From Taxillus chinensis (taxonomy: Eukaryota > Streptophyta > Magnoliopsida > Santalales > Loranthaceae): a stretch of 64,000 nt of DNA. Below are positions 44,856-58,298 of the stretch, one piece after another (positions within the stretch are counted from its first letter, which is position 1; the number at the start of each line of letters is the position of its first letter). Location of the stretch: NCBI GenBank assembly GCA_023512835.1, contig CM042088.1, forward strand, positions 45,772,771-45,836,770, given 5' to 3'. The notes beneath the pieces were generated by a model, which was not told the DNA's origin, did no database searches, and was given only the letters and a program-made list of their open reading frames with translations. The position numbers and the translations under genes are program-made.

Positions 44856-47787
44856 ATGCTACTCTGCAATTGTATCATGTCTCCGGCGACTCTTTCTCTG
44901 TCGGAAGTTCTCGTCCCTGCAGCTCCGCCGAGGGCCTCCAGGGGAAGATGCTTCTCCCAGCTGTCGTCCGAGAAATCCGCCGTTGCTCCTCCGCCGCAGA
45001 GAAGGTGGCGGACCATGTCACCTCTCGAAACTCGAATCTCACTCATCCTGGCCCTGGCCTCCCAAGCGTCCTCTCTCCCAGAGAGGTAGGTAGTACTTCC
45101 CTTGTCCTGTTATTGATCTCCGGTCCGTTGTCTGTCTTCCATTATCTCCGACATGCTCCCGCACACACATCATTTGCTTTGATTTCAGCTTTTTTGGGTT
45201 TGGCCACTGAAACTGCCAAATACGTTTTCCCTCGGAGGTTTCCTAGTCGCAATTTGGAGGAGGCTTTCATGTCCGGTACTGATTTTTGATTTTGACTTTA
45301 TTTGATTTTTCTGGGTTCTGGTTTATCTGATGAATGAAGCTCTTGGTGTTGATATGTCGGTGTTCTGTTCAGTTCCCGATCTGGAAACTGTGAAATTCAA
45401 GGTGTTGAGTCAAACTGATCAGTACGAGATACGAGATGTAGACGTATACAGTTGCTTCCCCTTTCCTGGATTAAATGTTGTTGCTGCTGCTGTTGTTTTT
45501 TTGTTTTTTTTGCACTCTTTCCTTGTGCTCACGTTGTTATCTAACGAATCTTTCTTATTGTTGGTTTTTTTTTTTCGCGATGTCTATGAAGCAGCCCTAC
45601 TATATAGCATCCACTATGATGCCTGGCAACAAGGGCTTTGATGATTTCAATGGGGCGTCTCGATCCTTCAATGTACTGGCTGCTTACCTTTTTGGTAAGG
45701 TGAGCACTGATGAATCTAGGACTGTCTGACTCGTGTGCCAACATTCACACCTCATTTCATGCGCTTAATTTTACGTTTTCTTTTTTGCCCTTCCACTGTT
45801 TCCAGAATGCTACGCAGGATAAAATTGAGATGACGACTCCTGTTATTAGTCAGAAGACCCAATCCGGTGGGGAGAAAATGGAAATGACTACACCAGTGAT
45901 AACAAAGAGGGTAACTTCCTTTTTTCTTTTTTTTTCCTTTCTTACTGATATAGAAATACATGTTTTTAAAGGGAAGGACCACAAAATATATTCTCATGTA
46001 TAACAATCAATAATTTCGATATTTCTTTGATGTTTTGTATCGATTTCATTTTTACCCTCATGGATTCAGTGATTATTCCATATCGTTGAGAATGAGAAAT
46101 TTACTATTCACGTTCATGTTTCAATGATTTATAAGAACATGATTGCATAGATGTATAATGCAAATTCAGGTATTATGCTGTCTTTTCATGTTTCTTAAAG
46201 TTTAATACCTGTAGCTTAAATGCATATGACGTATTTAACTGATGAAATAAAGCTTAAAGATTAAGAAAATGTTCATACATCATCTGATTCATCTACAATA
46301 TTGATGGGATGTCTCTCTATTAAACAAATATCTTGCAAAGAGAAAGGCATCTAGAAGGCATGACAGTCGACTATCCATCATCAGTATAGTTATCTCATTA
46401 TTGCTTCCACATTTCTTCCATGCATACATTGCCCTAGAAAATTTACATTGGCGATTATATCCAATGTTGATACAATCACCCTGACTTATTCCTTGCCATC
46501 TATACCATCTATATGGGTGGAATAAAATCCAACACATATATAGCCTTCGAGCCTGATAGACCGTAGTCTTTCCCTATTGTTACTCTTGATTTCATCATAG
46601 GATGAAATGACTGGCGAGCTTATGCTTAATCCATGTTCCCAATTCCAGCGACCATTCTTGTGAGGGACACAGTATATCAGTATATGGTAAAACCTATTTA
46701 GAATTGTCTAATAGCTTAAGCTTTTCAGTTGGGTTCTTTCATTAGCATCAGTGCTCAAAAGTTTTAGGTTTTTTTTCTAAACTTTTATTTTTATCTGCAA
46801 TCATTATGCGTCTAATTGAGATGCTTGTCAATTTTTTCTGTTTGTGTTTAAATGACTCAATTATGCCACTGCAGTCGTTTAATGCATGGACCTCATCATA
46901 TGTTTATCCTTCTGAGGTTTTGATGTTATGGTTTACTTTCCATCACGGCCTAAATTGGCTACATATATTATCAGCTGGAAGATCAAACTAAGTGGCAGAT
47001 GTCTTTTGTTATGCCCTCAAAATATGGCTCCAATCTTCCTTTTCCTAAAGACCCATCTGTAAAAATCAGGGAGGTGCCAAGGAAAATTGTTGCAGTTGTT
47101 GCCTTTTCAGGTTTTTTTGCTCTTCCCTTAGTTTTACAGTTCTGAAAACTTCTTGTCTATACTGGAAGGTTGGATGCCTATGAAATTCCAATGATTTGGA
47201 GGATGCACCATGATTAGAACAAGCAGAAGTATCCTGTTAAACCTTATGTGCTCATTTTTCAATGCATACTGTTATACCTACTTTCTAATACTGTTACCAT
47301 TACAACCTATTGAAAGGTCCACTCTGTTTTTAAAATACACGTTGTTAATGTCATTGTTTGATAGAATTTTCAAAATGAACTCCTTCTACTTGGAAATTGT
47401 ATTTACATTCATTCCAGTGAAAGAAATGGACAACTATGATATTGCCCATAATATTCATGAGACATGACCTTGTACTTTCAAGTTTCAATCAGGCTTTGTT
47501 ACTGATGAAGATATTAAACACCGGGAATCAAAATTGCGTGATGCTTTAAAATATGATAGGCAATTCCAAGCGAAGGTGGGTGCATCACTTGAAGTTGCAC
47601 AGGCAAGGATCATGATCTATCAATCAAAAGAAGTCTAGGACACACGGTTTGATGCGGATTTTATGTAGTTTGAAAGATTAAATAGTTTCTCCATACGTGT
47701 ATGTTGTTGCAGTACAATCCACCATTCACACTACCATTTATGCGCCGCAATGAGATTGCACTGGAAGTTGAAAGGAAGCCAGAATAG
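44856..47787 (+). CDS. SOUL haem-binding family protein, plastid-type (frame break)
   Basis: SOUL/HEBP proteins bind tetrapyrroles; plant plastid members occur in plastoglobules. Eight exons are evident: 44856-45085, 45189-45275, 45373-45443, 45595-45699, 45806-45910, 46975-47110, 47493-47602 and 47713-47787, about 305 aa. Exon 1 codes for a transit-like N-terminus and the conserved [14 protein letters not shown]; exon 2 for [16 protein letters not shown]. The SOUL core follows ([68 protein letters not shown]). Joining exons 1 and 2 at the only good splice sites is out of frame by one base; the run of six T at 45190-45195 looks one T too long. Intron 7 starts with GC (CAG|GCAAGG). It resembles At3g10130 (from memory). 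The gene is otherwise intact, so a base error or recent mutation is likely. Confidence 0.85.
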
Positions 47788-50700
47788 CTCCTCCCGTGGA
47801 AGTGTGCATGCTTTATGTCTGATGAATCAGGTACAAGCCTGTGATGTTATATGTAATTTGTAACTATCAATGCTGCAATTGATAGTATTTGTCCAAAGCC
47901 AGTAACTGTTTTGTATGAAAACTCATGTTCAACAGTAAAAATTTACTAGAATTTTCATATTTGTGATTATATAAATAATAGTAGCCTAGTGCTGTGACTG
48001 AATAAAGATTAGGAATATCTGTTATGGTGCTTCAAATTTAGGGGAGTGACCTAGCCATAATTGAATGTAGGCATTTCTTATGTCATAAGTACACGGGGAC
48101 AGGTGGTTTCTTGAATGATTCAGTTCTATTGTGGCTACTAACAAACGCCTTTTAATAGTTGGCGGGCAATACAAGTGTTTACATCTGATAAGCCAAATTG
48201 TTGAGTCCAAGGGACAACAAACTGGGGTAAACTGAAATGAGTGCTTTTATCAAAATAGGCTAATGCCAGCGAATGAACTGACGCAAAATTGGGTTCAGAC
48301 TTCAGATCCAACAAGAACAGATAGGTAAAACATAGCTAGCTCATCATGACTTTATAATATAAGGAGCATCAGAGAAAAGGGATTGAATGATGGCCACACA
48401 GGCTAAAGTCACTCATGCTAAGCGATGCACTAAAATCCAGAACGGTCATAACCTATCAAAGTGATTCTTTGGAAGAAGAGATAAAGCACATCTAAAATCG
48501 AATTTCTTCCTGTTTTAGTGATCCACGGACAACTTCCTTGATTAGAAACAAGCTCCCCTGTCCTCAAACTAAAAAAATGTGAATAAGTGAAGAAGTTGAT
48601 GATTCCCATACTTGAAGCAATTGTCAACCATGGCCATATTGCTCCTCACTGATCAGTGGTCTTCATTGGTACTACAACTAACTCCACTCTTTCTTGTGAC
48701 GATGAATATCTATATGTCAAAATCATCAACTAAGGCCTGCAAATTTATAGCAGTTTTTAAAATTTTAATTTTAATTTTTATAGCTAAGGATAATTGTGTC
48801 TAATACTAAAAGATCTAAATTGGTTGACATTGCTATTTGAAGGTATTGTTTGAGTTCTTATCTTGGTCAGGACCTAAGGGGCAGGGACAGGTTTGGAAAG
48901 GGCATAACCCAGTTATATTGCTAATAAATGTCTGCTTTCTTTTCACAGAAAACAGATGCGCTTCCTCACCGTGTAACAGTCCTCAAGTTATAATATTTTG
49001 AATGAGCATTATAATGAACGCATTGGGAAAAAAAAGTGAAATTAAGCTGCATTGGCCTGGATTATATCGTCAACCATATTTCTGCAGTCAACCACCATAG
49101 GTCTAAGTGGGGATGTTTTTGTGGTGGATTTTGAGTCGATCACCAGCCCACTAGGATCCACTATTGGTGTTGTTTTCCATTCTAATTATTATTTTTTGGC
49201 GGCTATTTTCTTTAATAATGAGATTCAGCGCATTTCTTTCATGCCCTTGTTGTTATCATTACAAGTTTATAACTGTTTGTAAGGCGTTATTTCTTATGGG
49301 CTAAATCCTTTGCACTTACATTACATCCATAAGCATAATTGTTTATTCATTTAAAAGAATTAGAGAATTTTTACTATTTGATTGTGATTAATTATTATGA
49401 TCCCAATAGAGCTTCAATAGAGATAAAAATTAATAAGAGCTTTCTATTAGTATTTTTTAATTTTATAGATTTAAATAACTTTTTATTTCTCCATATAAAT
49501 ATATACTTCAATAAATTTTCTAAATTAATTTTTATATCATTAAAATAATAATTTATATTATTTTTATTTAATAATATTTTTTTTATAATTTAATATGAAA
49601 TAAAAATAAAATTTATGAAAAATGTAAATGTGAGAAGCGAGAGAAATTTTTTATATGTAATTTAATAATTACGGAGGATGAGTATTACTTCTCAATACAT
49701 TGGTAAATATTGTATCAAACATATAAAAAAAGTTAAATATAAGACTTCTGTTGTGGAAATGATTTTATGATTTTTTTTCCTAAATAAAGAAAAATAAACT
49801 CTTATATGGAATATGTTACTAGTGTTCTAAGCTTTGTAGAGTGTCTAGTAAAAAAGTTGTTATTAATAATTGATTTTTTGATTCCATCGCAACACAATAC
49901 TGTTATTGTATCTGATTATCTGGATGTTAATGTCTTTGTATTAGAATGCTTCTATGAGTAAAATGGGAATCTCCACTATTTATAAATTATAACACCATGC
50001 AAGGTATTTATGACACATAACTAGGCTCATACAAAATTTTATACATATTCAGATCAAACAGACACATTGCTAGGGTTGTATGAAATTCTAGAGGTGTCTT
50101 TTAAGTCTCATCCTTTGTATAATACCTAGTTTTCACATAACACTTAGCTTTATATTTCAGTTTGACCTATTATAAGCTAGAACCTCACCCAAAAGAGCTA
50201 GGGGATGAAGTATAAATTTATTCATATCACACATATAAGTTGCATCAAAATTACCACATATTTTGAGGTGGGATATGGTTACATATTTTTGCATTGATTT
50301 CCTACAAAAAGTTTTTTTTTTATTTTTTTATTCTTGTTTTTCATCTGTTCTTAATTACTTTGGGCAACATTTTGTTCTTGTTGCTTAAATGGGAAATTAA
50401 TATTACCATTACTCAATAAAATAAAATAATTTGAGAAATTAAGTACCGACTTTGTTTCTGGCGGCCTTTCCCATCATAATTTTCATTTGGGATCTATAGC
50501 CCCAAACATGAACATGGCCACCAAACTTAGGTATCCGACAACGGCTGCTGCTGTAATGCAACAATGCACAATTGAGATATTTTCGGGATCAAAAGTACAT
50601 GTGTTGAATATTCCTTAGGTATCAGTTTGTGTGTGCTGGTTCTATAAATAAGGATCAACTGGTATTGTTTTGTCAAGTTACTGCAGCTGATACTGGAACT

Positions 50701-51015
50701 TGAATGTAAGTGAATTAAATTAGGACTGAAATCTATTATTATTTATGGGTTGGCAGGTTGGTGTGATTTTGATAAACCAGAACCATTGTGCGATGCGAAC
50801 CTCCAGCTTTAGGCTATATACACTTCTTAGATGTGTTATATGTAATATATACACAGGCGCACATGCATTTGTAGGACCGCCATGTGATGATCTGCTTTTG
50901 TAAGTTGAAGATGGTGAGGAACAGAGGAAAAAGCAAAACGCTGGATGGTGTTGGCATTTTTAATATGATTTCGCTTTATATATGTATGCCGGAAGGTAAA
51001 TATAGTATACATAAA
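47788..51015. other. intergenic spacer between convergent genes
   Basis: The SOUL 3' UTR is at its left end and the PADRE gene 3' UTR at its right end. An AT-rich dispersed repeat (49433-49810) is shared with 16222-16830. Short open frames here show no family match. No gene is recognised. Confidence 0.5.
49433..49810. repeat. AT-rich dispersed repeat, copy 2
   Basis: Collinear blocks match 16222-16830 (TTTAAATAACTTTTTATTTCTC, TATATGTAATTTAATAATTA and AAATATAAGA near the right end). Confidence 0.5.
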
Positions 51016-51471
51016 TTAGTTTACTTCAGGTATGCTTTCTAACACAGGCTTCCAGCCTCTGCTGTCTTCATGCTCACCGCCAGCCACACCGACCCCACTT
51101 ATGCTGTGTCTATTTAGTAGCTGAGAAGTCAAGTCCCCAGCTGAGACCCCGCCCTTTCCTAGCATATCCTTCAATTCTTGCTTGCTGATCACCAGCTTGA
51201 TCCTCACCACCCCACTTTGCTGCTGCCCGCCACCATTCTTCGTGCTTTCCGGAGGCGACGCCAAAAGCGGCAGAAGATAGTAGAGGCGGCCACCAAGTAT
51301 CTCAGCATCCGGCTGGAGATACTGGAGGGCTGGTAGCGATTCCGATACTACATGATTGGGAAATTGAAGCAGGAGCTGGTGGACTTTCATGGGTGCTTTG
51401 TACTCTAGGATTTTCCCATCCATTCTAATTACCCTGATGCCTTTTCCTTTGAGGACTAAGCAATTCCCCAT
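51016..51471 (-). CDS. PADRE (DUF4228) domain protein, putative N-myristoylated
   Basis: A single exon of 151 codons. It begins MGNCLVLKGKGIRVIRMDGK, the usual start of plant PADRE proteins; Gly2 followed by Asn-Cys is a likely N-myristoylation and palmitoylation site, which would place the protein at a membrane. The domain continues with ILEYKAPMKVHQLL, a P..QYLQPDAEILGGRLYYLLPL block, and a C-terminal GVVRIKLVISKQELKDML segment. Family members respond to pathogens and abiotic stress; their biochemical role is unknown. An upstream extension in the same frame exists but is Pro/His-rich without family similarity, so I chose MGNC as start. A TATA-like TTTAAATA lies about 115 bp upstream on the minus strand (51583-51590). 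Confidence 0.92.
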   Translation of the reverse strand: MGNCLVLKGKGIRVIRMDGKILEYKAPMKVHQLLLQFPNHVVSESLPALQYLQPDAEILGGRLYYLLPLLASPPESTKNGGGQQQSGVVRIKLVISKQELKDMLGKGGVSAGDLTSQLLNRHSISGVGVAGGEHEDSRGWKPVLESIPEVN

Positions 51472-53426
51472 GGTCTGTTTGTGTTTTGCTTTTTTTTCTG
51501 TTTTTGGGGGGTGGGGGGTGTTATGGATTGGAGGGTGGTGGCCTGGTCCTGGTGTAATGGGGGAAGAGGGAAAGGAGCACTTGTATTTAAAAAAACAGAA
51601 TGTGACGATATTAGCCTCCAAAAAGTTTCGAAATTTACAGGAAAGACCCTCGTCTCCCTCGGTCAGAACTCAACTCACGCTACGCAAGTGAACAATGAAA
51701 TTTGGGTGACTCGTCACTGAGGTCAGCACGCACTTCTCAAAACTAGAAGTAGGGGCCATCTCATTTCTCCACACGCGCCTCAGTGCCTCACAACGATTCG
51801 CTAGTGCTAGGAGTGTTTGATAAGATGGTATTTTATGGGTAATAAATTTATTTGAATTTATAACTTTTTAAAACAGTTATTTTTTAAAAAAAAAGTAGTA
51901 GGGACATACCAAAAGGAGTCATTGTCCTGCATTTTTTTTAACTTTTAGATCGGTGTCTGCCATACATTCTTAATATCATTTTACACAATGAGCTTTAATG
52001 CACTAGATACCACGACTCTGATTAAAAAGCAGTAGCTTTTTAATGATTTTTAAAAAAATTAAAGAATTTTTAAAAAACTATATAAATATATACTACAAAA
52101 AGTTTTTTTAAATCATTTTTATAATTTTAAATTAATATTTTTTTTTATTTATTGTTAGTTTATGTTTTATAAATCAAAAAAAAAAAGTTGTATGTTGTTT
52201 TAATAATAAAGCATTAGATAATTTAAATAAGAGGGCAAACTTAAACGCGTTACTGTTATCGATTCACGTGGGGTTTAGTGCCTGCCTACCCAATCGCCAA
52301 TCCTTATTCCTTAGTTAGGGTCAAAGTGTATTGTATACGAGATCTTGAAGACCCCTTAGTGGTTTAGTATCCCCTCCCTTCCACTTCCTCCTACCAGTGG
52401 CTTCAGTGGGGGACCAGGAGACTATTGATGCGCCATCATCCGCATATGGAATTGGCCCATGGTTGACTGCCTGCTTCCCTACAACATTGACTATTTGCCT
52501 ACCCCCCTCCCCCTCCCCCCCCTCAAGAAAAAAAAAAGAAGAAAGAAGAAAGAAAAAGTGTCATTGAAACAATGTTATGTGAGATTAAATGGAGTGAACC
52601 CACTTTCACCGTTTTATATATGCGGTGGGGAGTAGAGCAAAAGAGCAACTTGCATACTGCAATTTGCAAATTGCAATGCACTTCTCTTTGTGGTTGGTTC
52701 CATGCCAAGGGAAAGCCTTTTTGATGTTGTGGTCCTTTTTTTCTTTTTTACTTTTTTTCAGAAAGAAATGTGAACCAACCTTCTCCTACTGGCTACTCTT
52801 ACAAGAGCCGACACGTGACTTGCACGCATGACCCTATATATATTTTTTAGTTTTTTTTTATATAATAATAATAATTTAAAAAAAAAAAAAAAACCGATAC
52901 ATATAATTTTTAGCTTGCACGTAAGATTTAATATTCCAACACACCGCACGCCATTCAAGTTGCAAATTAAGAGCATTGAGCAGAGGAAATAAAACTATAA
53001 AAGCAGTCCATCTTTCATATATGGGGGACCTCTGTTACAAAATTTAATCATTCTCCTTAGTCCTTTCCTTCTGCGCTCCAAATGAAAATAGTCAATACGT
53101 CAACAAAATTTGATTAAAATATATAACCACACCGGGAGATGAAGTTAAAATATTGTTCGTCCAACTAAAGTACTAAAGTAATAATAAAATGAAAATTTGA
53201 CTTCAAGTGCTTCCATGTAAAATAATAAAATAACATTGTGTTTTACAAAAAAAATTATTTAATCTAATCTTTGATTTAGGCTATCTCAAGTCAAGCGTTA
53301 GAAGAAGATGTAATGGGGTCTTCCCAATTCCCAAGGTCTGCCCCTCCGGGCAAGTGATGCCTGTGCGTTGCGTTGGTTCAAAACTAAGCGCTCACATTCT
53401 TATGGTATTCTTCGAGTTTTGGTACA

Positions 53427-53471
<45 letters not shown>

Positions 53472-54235
53472 GATTTAAAACTCAAATTTGAACTGTTGAT
53501 AAAAATAACATATTCAAAGTTTTACATTACAAATTTAATAATATAGTATCACAAACTTATAATCATATTAAAAATAAAAATAAACTAATGTCTAATATAT
53601 AAATAATAAATTTATTTTATTTTTATAATAAAATGTGATGGATGGGGCTAATAGTATTTTATTAATTCAACCTGTAAAAAATAAAAATAAAAAATCAACT
53701 GACCTATTTGTTTATATAAATTTTATTTGCAGGTTCGAATAAAAGTGAAACGAATTGAAGGGGTAGATACACACCCCCTGTATGAGGGTATGAATTGAAT
53801 CATACCAACAGTTTAAACACAAGCAATATGGGTTAGCAACCTGGCCGGTGGCACGCGTCAACGCGCATGCATATCAATGCCGGGCGATAGTGGAAGAGCA
53901 GTTGCGGCGTCAGTGTGCTTTTATTACGCTTCCAAGAAAAATGCAGCACTAACAGAGAAAAACGTGAAATTGAAACTTCCACAGCCATCGCAATAACAAT
54001 AAACACGTTTAATTAACTCATGACAACGACATTCTCGTAAATAATGTTTGTTACGGGTCGGATAAAAAATGTAGGGGCGAAAAAAACCTATTACTATATA
54101 TCCAGTGCTTCTAATGGCTTTAGTCATAGAATTCATACTTTATTCAAATTGAAATTTGAATCCTTTTTTTAGAATTTGATGCATCAAACATAAGATTTAT
54201 GTAGGTCTTGTGTTTTTTATTTCCAAATCCCAAAT
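51472..54235. other. PADRE 5' flank and repeat-rich spacer
   Basis: After the PADRE leader the DNA is AT-rich with C runs at 52502-52522, an A run at about 52878-52893 and (AAT)n at 53427-53471. No exon or domain is recognised. Confidence 0.5.
53427..53471. repeat. (AAT)15 microsatellite
   Basis: About fifteen perfect trinucleotide units in intergenic DNA. Confidence 0.9.
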
Positions 54236-57080
54236 CTAATATATATATATATATATATAAATCTATATAATATATATAGTGTATATACTAGAATATTATT
54301 TAATATACAATATCTATGTGCATAATATATGTATATATACACGTATATTTAATACACACATATAAATATGCTGTGTAGATTTAAAAGTTATTATCTAAAA
54401 TGATTTTCAACAGCCGATTTTTATTTAAAATGTGTCTTAAGTTTATATAACAAAATTTATATTATATTTTATAAAAATAAGTTTGTCGTTTGGTATAAAA
54501 TATGATTTTACTTATAAAATAATATTTTTAATATAACCATTAATTATTAAACGAAAATAAAAATATTTTAAAATAACTTGTGAATAAAATAAAATAAATA
54601 TTTAATTAAAAAAAACTAAACTATTTATAATTACTATTACAAACTAATACAGTAATAATAATACAATAAAATTTGATTTTAAAATATAAAATTAAAATCA
54701 CATTATCACTTGGCAATAATCCACGATATTCACCAATCACCATGGTTTGTTGAGTGAAAATTTTGTTTTCATCCAATAATTTTGTCATTTGGGTGATAAC
54801 GACTAGTAATTTATTTAATTATTTTCCAAATAGAGGGTCAATCAATATACTAGCTAGTGCCATTAACGCTCAAAACGATCATTATTGATTGTCATTAATT
54901 AAGTTGTCTATAATCAAACATCCGTGGTTTGGTGGGCAACCCAACAAGCCAACGACCCAACGACGACATAGATAAGAAATTCCATATCTCATTACTTCAT
55001 TTGGAAAAAGCTCCGCAGCATCATTGTCGCCATTGCCAAACCCATGATCAACTTAAGCCTCTCTAATCAAAGCACATCATGGGGATTATTGACGCCACTC
55101 AGATTATATATAACGTGGAGTGGACAGCGTGAAATTTTCAGCTTTGAGGCAGGACATCTGAAAGCAAATTAATTATGATATATTTGTTAGAAGGCGGCAC
55201 AGATCACATGTGCCCAGTGATTAAACACACCCATCACCTGTCTGAAATGATTCAAATAGCATTTTTTAAAATAAAAAAAATCGAATAAATAAATATTAAT
55301 ATAATATTTAAACATAAATATTTTCTCAACTTTAATATATATATATATATGGCTCATAAATATAGAAGGAATGCACTAAACCCACTGTATTAAAGTCGTT
55401 GATAAAGATTAAACAGTTTAAATTGGACTTTTATTTAATTGTACGTGATACTATAGTAGGTATGTAATGGATGAAAATTTAAATAAAAATGCAACCTTAG
55501 CTGAATTTGATTACTCTAAAGTTTGATCATACCTGTGTTCAATGTACTCTTCTTTTTATTAGCCACATATAGGATTGTAAACGAACCAAACAGAATCGAG
55601 TAGTAAGATATTCGAATATTTTTATTATTATTTATTAATGAACTAGACCGAATATGAGTTTTAAACTATGATATTTGTAAATTATTTATGAACGTTATTA
55701 TGTTATTCATGAATAGTTTACGAACGTTCACGAATATGTTAGGTTGTGTTATCCTTATGTAATTTGTTTAAATAATTACTATATATATATTTAATAAAAT
55801 TATTATAATAATAGTAATAATAAATAATGCATAAAAAAAATTTTATTTAAAAATAACATAATAAATAAATATTTTTTAGTTACACTTAACATAAATATGT
55901 TTATTTTTAATAAAATAATTTGTATACATATCAATTGATTTATTAATTTGTTGTTTACAAATAATTTTGACGAATACGAATAATATTCACGAATATTCAC
56001 GAACAAACATAACTAATCTTTTATGAGCCAAATGTGAATTTGCTCATAAATGTTTTTTTTCATTTATAGCCTTAGTCCTATATACATACAGACACATATA
56101 TACTTCTTATTTAAGTCTAAATACAAGCTCTTTCACATAAGTATCTTGAGTACTTGTGACGTGTTAATATTTCATAAGTTTACGTGTAATTTGATGAGAA
56201 TCAATAGTAAAATTCATATTATGAGTGAATGAAAAATTTGCAAAAGGACTCTTCTGTATATCATTATTCAATTTAACATATTATCACACATCTTGGATTA
56301 TATATATATATTCATGCTATATAAAGAATGTGAGACTAACTTTTTATTATGAGAATATTTAATATGAACTGTTAGATCAAAATTTAATGGTTAATATTAG
56401 ATTTTCATTTAATTATAACAGATTTACTGTAATAAAGTTACATTTAAATAAAAACTTAATATAAACTATAGATCATAAGATTTAACAGTCTAAATTAAAT
56501 TTTTTATAATAAAAAATTTATCTTACATAGTAACCAAACCCTATATAAAATCATGTCACGAGAATGTAAAGTCACCTATATATATATATATATATGTGAG
56601 GTGTAAATATAATAATTTGGGCCATGGTGGCAGTGGTTGCATTCGAGCCGCACCCAAATTTTATTTCATTGATGTGGAGTGACTCGAGTCCACCTAAGTA
56701 AACCTCAAAATCAGCGATGATGTTTCTTTTTATCGATTAATTTATTTGGAATGAGAATTTATAAATTTTCACTCTTGGGACCCATAGTTTACCGACATTT
56801 CGGTTTTTCTATGCCTTCTGGTCTACATATGGTTCGACGGCACCGGCAAGGGAATTTCGTCATTGTCAACGTTGACTGAATTTTATCAATTATCATATAT
56901 ACTAGTTTATGAACACGTACATGTTTATAATTTATTATTTTAACTTGAAAATAAATTATTAAGTTTATAGATTAATTCATTTGTTTTTAACACTCTTAAA
57001 ATTAGATCTGTCAAAGTACTCGTAGGTAACAGTCAAACGAACAAGTAATGAATAATAATAAAAAACGAGCTCTACTTGTA
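54236..57080. other. AT-rich intergenic spacer with foldback repeats
   Basis: Includes TA runs (54238-54259, 55338-55350, 56575-56595). A segment at about 55575-56050 opens with GATTGTAAACGAACC and later repeats GAATATTCACGAA, and so may be a decayed non-autonomous element. A palindromic repeat lies at 56355-56520. No gene. Confidence 0.45.
56355..56520. repeat. palindromic AT-rich repeat family, copy 2
   Basis: Shares blocks with 21105-21275 (TTTAATTATA, ATTTACTGTAATAAAGTTACATTTAAATAAAA against its relative). The two halves, around AACTGTTAGATC... and ...AAGATTTAACAGT, are partly inverted copies of each other. Confidence 0.4.
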
Positions 57081-57083
57081 TAA

Positions 57084-57467
57084 AAGCATTCACATTAACT
57101 TTGATATTTTTATTCCTATTTTAGGGATGAATAATAAAAAATTTACTTAAGTTTCAAAAACGTCAAACATCTCATTTCTCATTTCTATTTACATTTATTA
57201 TTTAATTCATTTTATATTATTTCTCTATCATCCTTTCATTTATTACAACCAATCAAAAAGTTATAAGTTTAATATATATTTTAAAAAATTATAGGGAAAA
57301 CATCAGGGATGAATAGTAAATATCTATATTTAGGTATTTACTATTCATTCTTTATCCCTATACCCTCTTTTAGGGAACTTGCTACAAATGAGTTTTTGAT
57401 GATTTAGTATGTTTTTTCCTAAATTATAGAAAAAGTTAGATTATAAAGAAACTATTGTGAATGCTCT
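57084..57467. mobile_element. MITE with nested palindrome
   Basis: The left end AAGCATTCACATTA is mirrored at the right end by TAGTTTC...-side sequence TTGTGAATGCTCT (complement AGAGCATTCACAA). Inside, GGGATGAATAGTAAATA (57306-57322) pairs with TATTTACTATTCATTC...ATCCC (57335-57358). No coding capacity. The superfamily was not determined. Confidence 0.55.
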
Positions 57468-57519
57468 AAAGCATAGTTGCTTTTATCCACCCGTTTTTAC
57501 TAAATTCGTAAGTGTGATA

Positions 57520-57522
<3 letters not shown>

Positions 57523-57550
<28 letters not shown>

Positions 57551-57551
57551 A
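57523..57551. repeat. (TA)14 microsatellite
   Basis: A perfect TA run in intergenic DNA between two MITE-like segments. Confidence 0.9.
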
Positions 57552-57586
57552 CTTTTATAAAAACTTTAATAATATTATTGATATCA

Positions 57587-57925
57587 TGTAAGAGCAACAC
57601 TCAGGTACTTTTTATTTTATCTCTATATTTAAATATTATTTTTACTTATTCACAATTTTAACTCCAATAATAATTTATATTTAAAATAAAATAATAATTA
57701 TTTTATTTTATTTTAATTTTTTTAATCTTTCTTTATTAATACATGTAAAGAGATAAAAAGATATGAGAAATAAAAATATTATAATATTAAATGAAGAGTT
57801 ATTTTATTACTCTTTCTAGATAAATAGTAGATTTTTTATTCTTCACGTATAGAAAGTAAAAATAATAATATAATATTATTTGGCTCTTTATTTTTAAATA
57901 ATAGAGAACATATTGGAATGCTCTG
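57587..57925. mobile_element. second MITE-like element
   Basis: Starts AGAGCAACACTC and ends with GGAATGCTCTGG (complement CCAGAGCATTCC), so the ends are inverted around the shared AGAGCA core. The body is AT-rich and without frames. It is related in its ends to the element at 57084-57467. Confidence 0.4.
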
Positions 57926-58298
57926 GTGTATGAAAATAAAGTATAATATACTACATGTCATCATTTGATTTTTTTTCTTGATCTACATGGGATATTTTAA
58001 ATCAAAACTTAATGATTAAAAATGATAGAAATGTTACAAATTATTTTTGGGTATAGTTAATCACTTATAAAATCAAAGCTACTATTAGTGCCCTGAGAGT
58101 ATCTATAATAGTATTATTTAAATTTGGCCGACAAATGTTAAATTTAACTCTCTTAGATTTAGTCAGAGCATCTTGGATAATAATAGTATACCATTTATTT
58201 TTTAAAATATATATTTTGTAATTAATCATTAATTTATTTATGTTTCAAGTGCAATTTTCCCTCAATTTATTCTAATTTTTTCTCTCCTTCCCATTGCC

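Noticed and set aside
44837..45289. A continuous open frame from 44837 through the first intron of the SOUL gene
   Set aside because: It does not start with ATG, its exon 1 part has no family similarity, and its openness across the intron appears to be chance.
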